Made by a program: the position numbers and the translations under genes. A stretch of DNA of 64,000 bases from JALONH01 sp046329235 (GTDB taxonomy: Bacteria > Bacteroidota > Bacteroidia > Cytophagales > Cytophagaceae): positions 3,224,001 through 3,288,000 of the forward strand of contig JAXLVA010000001.1 of the NCBI GenBank assembly GCA_046329235.1. The letters run 5' to 3'. The notes under the pieces are model-generated. The model made no database searches. It saw only the letters and a list, made by a program, of their open reading frames with translations, and had not been told where the DNA came from. Shown piece by piece: positions 59,001 to 64,000 of this stretch. How positions within the stretch are numbered: position 1 is the stretch's first letter; the number at the start of each line of letters is the position of its first letter.

Positions 59001-61998
59001 GACTGTTCCTACAGGAGTAACTATCACTGCGGGTCAAAATACCAACTCTATTACTGTTTCTATTGGAAATTTCCCGGTTACAGGCAGCATTCAAGTAACG
59101 GAAACTGTAAGTGTAGGTTGTTCTAATACGGCTCTTGCAGCTTTAAGTGTAAAGGACAATCCGACTACTTCAAACGCAGGTGTAAATCAAAATATTTGTG
59201 GAACATCTGTAACGCTTGCCGGTAATTCACCTACGGTTGGGACCGGTACTTGGACAGTTTCTCCATCTACAGGAGTAACCATTACTAATCCAGCATTAAA
59301 TAATTCTACAGCAACTGGATTAAGCCAAGGGACAGATTATACATTTACTTGGACCATTGTTAATTCACCTTGTGCGAATAGTGCTTCAAGTGTTGTAGTT
59401 TCGAATAAATCGAATCCAACGGCAGCTAATGCTGGAACCAATACACCTATATGTGGTACTACTGTTACTTTAGCAGGGAATACACCTACGGTGGGTACAG
59501 GTACTTGGACAGTTGCTCCTTCTACAGGCGTAACAATCGCAAGTCCAAATACTGCAAACAGCTCAGTAAGTGGTTTAAGTCAAGGTGTAGATTATACATT
59601 TACGTGGACTATTGCTAATGCTCCTTGTACGGCTTCTACTTCTTCTGTTGTGATTTCAAATAAATCAAATCCAACAGTTTCAAATGCAGGTATAGCTCAA
59701 AGCATATGCGGTACATCCGTCACTTTAGCAGGTAATACACCTACAGTAGGTACCGGAACATGGACTGTATCTCCTTCTACAGGTGTAACAATTACTAGCC
59801 CTAATGTAAACAATACCACAGCAACCGGTTTATCACAAGGAACTAATTATACATTCACATGGACCATTGCTAATGCTCCTTGTACGGCATCCTCATCTAC
59901 TGTTGCAGTAACAAACTCTCAAAATCCAACAGTTTCCAATGCGGGTATTGCTCAAAGTATTTGTGGTACTACAGCTACTTTAGCAGGTAATACTCCAACT
60001 ACTGGAACAGGTACATGGACTGTATCTCCGGCAACGGGTGTAACCATTACTACACCATCTACACCTAATGCGGCAGTTTCAGGACTAACGCAAGGAACAG
60101 ATTATACATTTACATGGACTATATCTAACGGTACTTGTACAGCTTCTACTTCTAGTGTAGTAGTATCTAACAAATCGAACCCAACGGTTTCGGTTGCCGG
60201 TTCTAACCAAGATATTTGTGGAACTACTGTAACTCTTGCAGGTAATAGTGCTACTACAGGAACTGGAACTTGGACGGTATCTCCTTCTACAGGAGTTACT
60301 ATTACTAGTCCTAACGTAAACAATTCTACAGCTTCTGGTTTAACCGCAGGAACAGATTATACATTTACATGGACAATTGCTAACGCTCCTTGTACAGCTT
60401 CATCTTCAACTGTAACAGTAAGAACAGATGTTCAAGCTACTACAGTAGATGCTGGTCCTGATTTGATTGGTTGTCAAATTACTTCAGGTAGTTTGAGTGC
60501 AGTTAACCCAACTACAGGCACAGCAATGTGGTTGCCGGTTACAGGCTTAACATTCTCGAATGCTAATTCTCCAACAACATCTGTATCTGGAATCGTGGTA
60601 GGTCAACAATATACGGTTACATGGGAAGCAAAAGGTCCTCTAGGTATTTGTCCGGCAACTTCAGATAATATTATTATCCGTTCAGATCAAAATCCAACTA
60701 CAGTCTCTGCTGGAAATGATACTACTTTATGTAACACTGGCACAGTAGAGTTAACTGCAGCAGGTGCACCTGGTACATGGACAGTTGCTAGCGGAACGGC
60801 TACTATTGCTAGCCCAACTTCTAACACATCATCCATCACTATAGATGGTTCAACTGCAACTTTAACATGGACTGTATCTGCTGGGACATGTTCCGCTGGT
60901 GATGATATTGTTGTTTCTAGAACAGATTTAGCTACTCCAGCTATCACCGGAGACTTATCTCAATGTGCATCTTCAACTAATGTAAACTTAACTGCTACAC
61001 CGGATGTTACCGGAACCGGAGGGTCTTATACTTGGGAAGTTGTTAGTGGTGATGTAACTATAACAAGTTCTACTACGGTTAATCCAGTAGAAATATCAAC
61101 CGGATTAACAGGTGGTGAAATTAGAGTGAAGGTTACTTCCGGTGGTTGTATTGATTTACCTGCTACAGCTACAATAACCATTAATCCTGATAATTCAGAG
61201 GCAGTTGTTGGACCCGATTTTGCTACTTGTTTAAATGAAGTTACTTTAACAGGGAATGTCCCTACGAATGGGACAGGTACTTGGACGGTAGTTAATCAAC
61301 CTTCCATAGTGTTTACTCCTGGAGCGAATAATGCTCAAGTAACAGCAGGTACGCTTGTATTAGGAACTACCTATGAGTTTGTTTACACTATCTCAGGTGC
61401 TTGTGGATTGGATAAAGACGATACGGTAGCGGTTACTGCAGGTCTTAATGGTTTTGTATTAGTAGATGTAACAGGACCTACTGACACCTTATGTGCTACC
61501 ACTGCTAGATCTTTAACTGCAGTTGTGACCGGTGGTTCAGGTAACTTTACTTTCCATTGGGTTGGTTCTAACGGATTTACTTCTACTACTACTAACCCGA
61601 CAATATCTGTAGTGCCAAATTCTAATTTAGTAACCTATCAAGTGTATGTTGAGGATAATATAAATCAAGGTTGTCAAACAGGTGTTGATGCTACAATCAT
61701 CAATGCTGTTGAGAAACAAAATCTTGAAATTATGAACTTAGTCACTCCGAATAATGATGGCAAAAACGATTTATTCATTGTTCGTGATAAAGACACTTTC
61801 CAAAATTTAATTCCGGAAGGATCTTTCTTAGAAGTATATAACCGTTGGGGAGATAGAGTGTTTAAGGCTCAGGATTATAGAAATAACTGGCAGTGCTCTG
61901 AATTATCGGATGGTATGTATTACTATTACTTAAAAACCGGTTGTGGTGAGCAAGAATACAAAGGTTGGGTTCACATTTTAGGAAATACAAATAATTAA
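56059..61998 (+). CDS. Giant T9SS type B cargo: beta-helix plus Ig-like repeats
   Basis: From ATG 56059 (an in-frame TTG lies nine bases earlier) the 1979-residue protein has a signal peptide (to FASQSA), the NDNGAGSLRQALSDV opening common to secreted beta-helix proteins, and a right-handed beta-helix of many N(N/V)IGG / GNYIG-type turns to about residue 870. After a PKD-like unit come five 85-residue repeats (about 1034-1458; cores ICGTxVTLAGN, GTGTWTVSPSTG, YTFTWTI) and four more diverged units. The last about 90 residues (LVTPNNDGKNDLFIV, VYNRWGDRVFKAQDY, DGMYYYYLKTGC) are a T9SS type B (gliding-motility-type) sorting domain. It is likely surface-attached or released by the PorU/PorV system; adhesion or glycan binding is inferred. 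A terminator follows. Confidence 0.93.
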   Translation: MIRLKQVFIVFVAIFSIVFASQSATFTVSNTNDNGAGSLRQALSDVANTTGGPHTIVFSIAAGSTINISSSLAIYNDADFNGLTINGFIDNVAGPDVIIRGNSGTVCNGIKGFDISAPITTLKIYGLVFQNLEYGIHYQANNKGTVLNSEIKGCYFGTNLAGSAIQDGICKSGIELDRASSVIVGGLATITAGGVANLERNVFGGTCNENNVGEINKYAAVSIEDCNNTIVRGNYIGVNAAGTSRLVIGNLTLKQPPNRHGIFQTSNSASTIIDKNVISGAVGSGIYVNGGNNGIVTGNIIGLDATGTLGYNVTTPALSFGNEAAGIYLKQVNGWLIGYNGGVAADERNVISANGGAIHTWGTCDFGWDFTNQQGIYTEGVNNTTIRGNYIGTNTAGTNAGQTATNLIYNRAGGVKITGEGNGASTNNVIGGTGTNDKNVISNHGLFWGDKNTLNTRCGNVTFNTYDGGNGLVIQHDNTTFNRVEGNYIGLAADGITALGNTTSGIEIQGARSTTIGGATAAQRNYISGNTYGIRFMEDFSNTHDRAQSNNVYGNWIGLNINGTAVGNGQSVSATDGAGILLEMGSNTNNIGGLNSGEGNVISGNRTGIIIRNDELNATGPAFSNTIVGNIIGMSPTLTAAIPNTSTAGGYGHGIQITMGSRGTVFPYGNTIGGASVSARNIIAGNQKSGINITHTAAIVSSNAGNQIIGNFIGTANGTTTAPNGQNGIEILNVSGSNATNGTIIRGNLISGNTQNGISLNNADFNTIQTNVIGGTANTTPTALANGLNGITLTNGSSSNIIGGIVTTPIAESNFIGFNTSNGVNISGATSNLNSIHKNIFECNALRGIELNGTGNDNYSRPTITGNPTSMIITGPAGSFIELYVVDGCATCPANPTRLQGKTLVATGNSPLTFTPTAGITYTAIAHQANATAAHNSSEFSQCYTLCATPTPAITGNTNLCENVTGITFTTPNNAGNTYAWTVPTGVTITAGQNTNSITVSIGNFPVTGSIQVTETVSVGCSNTALAALSVKDNPTTSNAGVNQNICGTSVTLAGNSPTVGTGTWTVSPSTGVTITNPALNNSTATGLSQGTDYTFTWTIVNSPCANSASSVVVSNKSNPTAANAGTNTPICGTTVTLAGNTPTVGTGTWTVAPSTGVTIASPNTANSSVSGLSQGVDYTFTWTIANAPCTASTSSVVISNKSNPTVSNAGIAQSICGTSVTLAGNTPTVGTGTWTVSPSTGVTITSPNVNNTTATGLSQGTNYTFTWTIANAPCTASSSTVAVTNSQNPTVSNAGIAQSICGTTATLAGNTPTTGTGTWTVSPATGVTITTPSTPNAAVSGLTQGTDYTFTWTISNGTCTASTSSVVVSNKSNPTVSVAGSNQDICGTTVTLAGNSATTGTGTWTVSPSTGVTITSPNVNNSTASGLTAGTDYTFTWTIANAPCTASSSTVTVRTDVQATTVDAGPDLIGCQITSGSLSAVNPTTGTAMWLPVTGLTFSNANSPTTSVSGIVVGQQYTVTWEAKGPLGICPATSDNIIIRSDQNPTTVSAGNDTTLCNTGTVELTAAGAPGTWTVASGTATIASPTSNTSSITIDGSTATLTWTVSAGTCSAGDDIVVSRTDLATPAITGDLSQCASSTNVNLTATPDVTGTGGSYTWEVVSGDVTITSSTTVNPVEISTGLTGGEIRVKVTSGGCIDLPATATITINPDNSEAVVGPDFATCLNEVTLTGNVPTNGTGTWTVVNQPSIVFTPGANNAQVTAGTLVLGTTYEFVYTISGACGLDKDDTVAVTAGLNGFVLVDVTGPTDTLCATTARSLTAVVTGGSGNFTFHWVGSNGFTSTTTNPTISVVPNSNLVTYQVYVEDNINQGCQTGVDATIINAVEKQNLEIMNLVTPNNDGKNDLFIVRDKDTFQNLIPEGSFLEVYNRWGDRVFKAQDYRNNWQCSELSDGMYYYYLKTGCGEQEYKGWVHILGNTNN
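59158..60432. repeat. Five tandem 255-nt repeats inside the T9SS cargo gene
   Basis: Units start at 59158, 59413, 59668, 59923 and 60178, an exact 255-nt (85-codon) period without indels. Each encodes NPTxxxAG..ICGTxVTLAGN..GTGTWTV..YTFTWTI. Protein identity between units is very high while third codon positions vary, so the array is old enough to have drifted but still constrained, and can expand or shrink by recombination. Confidence 0.95.
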
Positions 61999-62018
61999 TA
62001 TTTTTGAATAAATAAGAA

Positions 62019-62049
62019 GCCCTTTGAAATCTTTCAAAGGGCTTTTTTT
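62019..62049 (+). terminator. Intrinsic terminator after the T9SS cargo gene
   Basis: The stem GCCCTTTGAAA / TTTCAAAGGGC (62019-62042) is followed by seven T. It lies 20 bp after the stop of the giant gene and 40 bp before manA, separating the two transcripts. Confidence 0.93.
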
Positions 62050-62088
62050 ATATTTACACCACAACTAACAGCTCAATAAATAATAGTA

Positions 62089-63075
62089 ATGGTAGATAAT
62101 ACCTTATATCCTTTTGTTTTTAAAACCATTTTTAAAGAAAAGCTTTGGGGCGGACAAAAAATAAAGTCAGTTTTAGGTAAAGATTTTGGCAGTTTACCAA
62201 ACTGTGGTGAGACATGGGAACTTTCTGCCGTAGAGGGAAATGTGTCTATCGTAGCTAATGGGAAACACGAAAATCAAAGTTTAAATTCTTTAATCCAACG
62301 TTATAAAGCTGATTTAGTAGGGCGTAAAGTTTGGGAAAAATACGGAGAAGAATTTCCTCTTCTGATTAAGTTTATTGATGCAGCCGAAGATTTAAGTATT
62401 CAAGTGCATCCGGACGATAAAATGGCTGCACGTATACATGGAGGAAATGGTAAATCTGAAATGTGGTATATTTTAGCCGCGGAGGAAAATGCCACATTAA
62501 ACTCCGGGTTTAATCAACCTATTTCGAAAGAGCAATATCTTACTCATTTAAATGCTAATACGTTAAATCAAATATTGAATATAGAGAAAGTGACAGCAGG
62601 GGATGTTTTTTATTTACCTGCCGGGAGGATTCATTATATTGGTAAGGGAATACTATTAGCTGAAATTCAACAAACCTCTGATTATACCTATCGTGTATAT
62701 GATTTTGACCGAAAGGATTCCAATGGCAACAAAAGAGAACTCCACACAGAGCTAGCTTTAGAAGCTTTAGATTTTACTTATTATAAAAATTACAAATCGG
62801 ATTATAGTCCCCAAGTAAATAGTTTTTTTGATATTCAATCTACTCCTTATTTTACCACTACCGGGCTACAACTCAACAAAGAGTATTCTGTGAAGTATCC
62901 TGACCAAGATTCTTGTAAGATAATAGTAGTTACAGATGGCGAAGGGCATATGCAATTTAACGGAGAGATGTTTCCGTTAAAAAAGGGAATGGTAATATTG
63001 GTTCCTGCCATTATTAATGAATTAAGTATGACTCCAAAATCAAACTTATCCTTACTTCACGTTACGATTAATTAA
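62089..63075 (+). CDS. manA: Type I mannose-6-phosphate isomerase
   Basis: The 328-residue cupin enzyme interconverts mannose-6-phosphate and fructose-6-phosphate. Zinc ligands are visible in SIQVHPDDKMAA (Gln, His), GKSEMWYIL (Glu) and YLPAGRIHYIGKG (His), with the catalytic-arm segment AEIQQTSDYTYRVYDFDR. It is the short, Bacillus/Bacteroidota-type enzyme (about 320 residues). It supplies mannose units for glycans or polysaccharide. Its stop overlaps that of the convergent response regulator by 8 nt. Confidence 0.94.
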   Translation: MVDNTLYPFVFKTIFKEKLWGGQKIKSVLGKDFGSLPNCGETWELSAVEGNVSIVANGKHENQSLNSLIQRYKADLVGRKVWEKYGEEFPLLIKFIDAAEDLSIQVHPDDKMAARIHGGNGKSEMWYILAAEENATLNSGFNQPISKEQYLTHLNANTLNQILNIEKVTAGDVFYLPAGRIHYIGKGILLAEIQQTSDYTYRVYDFDRKDSNGNKRELHTELALEALDFTYYKNYKSDYSPQVNSFFDIQSTPYFTTTGLQLNKEYSVKYPDQDSCKIIVVTDGEGHMQFNGEMFPLKKGMVILVPAIINELSMTPKSNLSLLHVTIN

Positions 63076-63451
63076 GGGTATTTAAAATCACCTTAATGGT
63101 AGATTCATCAATTGGCTTAGTGATATAATCTTTTACCAGAGGCATCGACTTAGCTTTGGTTAAATCTTTGTCATCTATGGAAGAAGATACCATAAAAATT
63201 TGAGGATAATTCATTTGTATCCTTTCTAATTCTTCCATAAAATCCCATCCATCCATTATTGGCATATTGATGTCAACGAAAATGACATCGGGTTTTAATT
63301 CTTGATGTGATAGGAAATATTGAATAGCTTCTTCTCCATTAGAAAAAATGTATAAGTCATCTTTTCTATTTAGACGTTCAAAGGTCTTTTTGGTGATGAA
63401 TTGAAAAATCTCATCATCATCAACGATACAAATAGTTGCTTTCTCTTTCAT
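63068..63451 (-). CDS. Single-domain response regulator
   Basis: The 127-residue protein is a lone receiver domain: acidic pocket in CIVDDDEIFQF, phospho-accepting Asp in VIFVDINMPIMDGWDF, Ser/Thr in MVSSSIDD and the conserved Lys in YITKPID. With no output domain it acts by protein contact. Its ATG overlaps the histidine kinase stop by 4 nt (ATGA), so the kinase is probably its partner. Similar kinase/receiver pairs are common in Bacteroidota. Confidence 0.93.
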   Translation of the reverse strand: MKEKATICIVDDDEIFQFITKKTFERLNRKDDLYIFSNGEEAIQYFLSHQELKPDVIFVDINMPIMDGWDFMEELERIQMNYPQIFMVSSSIDDKDLTKAKSMPLVKDYITKPIDESTIKVILNTLN

Positions 63452-64000
63452 AAAGTAAAAATCACTCTAAAAGTACTTCCCTGGTCCGGCTCACTCTCTA
63501 CTTCTATTTTTCCTCCGATGGTTTCTACTTGGCGTTTGGTCATATATAAACCAACGCCTCTAGATTCCGGGTGTTGATGGAAGGTTTTGTAAAGCCCAAA
63601 TAACTTATGACGATGCCTGTCTAGTTGTATCCCAACCCCATTATCGGTAACTTCTAAAATTGGTACACCGTCCGCTCTATTATACGTACGAACCTGTATA
63701 GTAGGTTGTCTTTTTTCTGATTTATATTTAATTGCATTGGAAATTAAATTCATCAAAATACTTTCCATATAGGTGGCCGGGCACTTAATATGGGAGATTT
63801 CAAAAAATGTATTTATTTGATATTCAGATAGTTTTATTTGATATTCAAGGCCAAGTATCACTTTTTGATAAATAGAGCTTACATCTACTTTTTCATCTTT
63901 ATCTATGATATTGTGCTGCGTTTTTAAAGATTCAGCCAAAACATGGATCGTATCCAAAAGATGATTGGATACCTTCCTAAGCTTCTGTACAGTTTCTTGT
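63448..64000 (-). CDS. Sensor histidine kinase, C-terminal part (window edge)
   Basis: The frame is open to the end of the window, so the start lies beyond 64000; an internal TTG at 63957 is not the true start. The about 183 residues seen hold the ATPase half: N box MNLISNAIKYKSEKR, G1 box VTDNGVGIQLDRHRHKLFGL, and G2 region SRGVGLYMTKRQVETIGGKI, ending in GSTFRVIFTL. The phospho-acceptor His and sensor parts are outside the window. It overlaps the response regulator by 4 nt. Confidence 0.92.
   Translation of the reverse strand, partial: QETVQKLRKVSNHLLDTIHVLAESLKTQHNIIDKDEKVDVSSIYQKVILGLEYQIKLSEYQINTFFEISHIKCPATYMESILMNLISNAIKYKSEKRQPTIQVRTYNRADGVPILEVTDNGVGIQLDRHRHKLFGLYKTFHQHPESRGVGLYMTKRQVETIGGKIEVESEPDQGSTFRVIFTL

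Overview
The window comes from the chromosome of a Bacteroidota bacterium. The evidence is the low GC content, the absence of Shine-Dalgarno signals, the type IX secretion (T9SS) genes porU and porV, a cargo protein with a T9SS type B (gliding-motility-type) C-terminal sorting domain, a Bacteroidota-type cytochrome c maturation cluster, and the conserved DUF1599 / folP / cdaA neighbourhood. I cannot place it below phylum; a Chitinophagia, Sphingobacteriia or Cytophagia relative is plausible. I see no rRNA, tRNA, CRISPR array, transposase or prophage.

Layout. 1-4968: four head-to-tail overlapping genes, namely the end of a large beta-rich surface protein, a DUF5723 outer-membrane protein, a radical SAM/SPASM enzyme and a SAM methyltransferase. 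4940-11432: a small FeoB-associated-type Cys-rich membrane protein, diverging from a 2065-residue protein with an N-terminal barrel, eleven Ig-like repeats, a solenoid-like region and four Cys/His modules. 11476-13968: a run of unknown genes, one interrupted by an amber codon, downstream of lnt and an inositol-monophosphatase-family gene (13977-16378). 16420-21561: MEKHLA protein, thioredoxin-like protein, THUMP RNA methyltransferase, DUF983, palindromic repeats, and small secreted or hydrolase genes. 21612-27360: pheS, then ccmB-ccmC-ccmD-ccmE-ccmF. 27532-29653: a small unknown island with a PD-(D/E)XK nuclease. 29659-30862: a GNAT gene between two 174-bp direct repeats packed with palindromes. 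30919-39681: PhyH dioxygenase, inactive M16 peptidase homologue, porV, porU, pssA and an MBL hydrolase. 39808-51650: FAD oxidoreductase, propeller/barrel protein, serine hydrolase, TolC-like protein, proS, surface proteins and a thioredoxin with T9SS-like tails. 51651-55815: aroK, an ABC permease, DUF1599, folP and cdaA. 56059-61998: a 1979-residue T9SS type B adhesin-like protein. 62089-64000: manA, a response regulator and the end of a histidine kinase.

How it fits together. Much of the window is envelope biology. Lnt finishes the many lipoproteins, PorU/PorV process and attach T9SS cargo (the 56059 protein, and perhaps the thioredoxin at 50757), PssA feeds phospholipid synthesis, and the Ccm proteins attach haem to periplasmic cytochromes.

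Two observations go beyond gene calling. First, the tetranucleotide CCGG is far more frequent than base composition predicts while CTGG/CCAG look scarce, and two islands of unknown genes (11461-13976 and 27450-29655) contain no CCGG at all. Second, the 5235-11432 protein has a domain order like an inverse autotransporter and ends in repeated metal-site-like modules. Counts in this report were made by eye.
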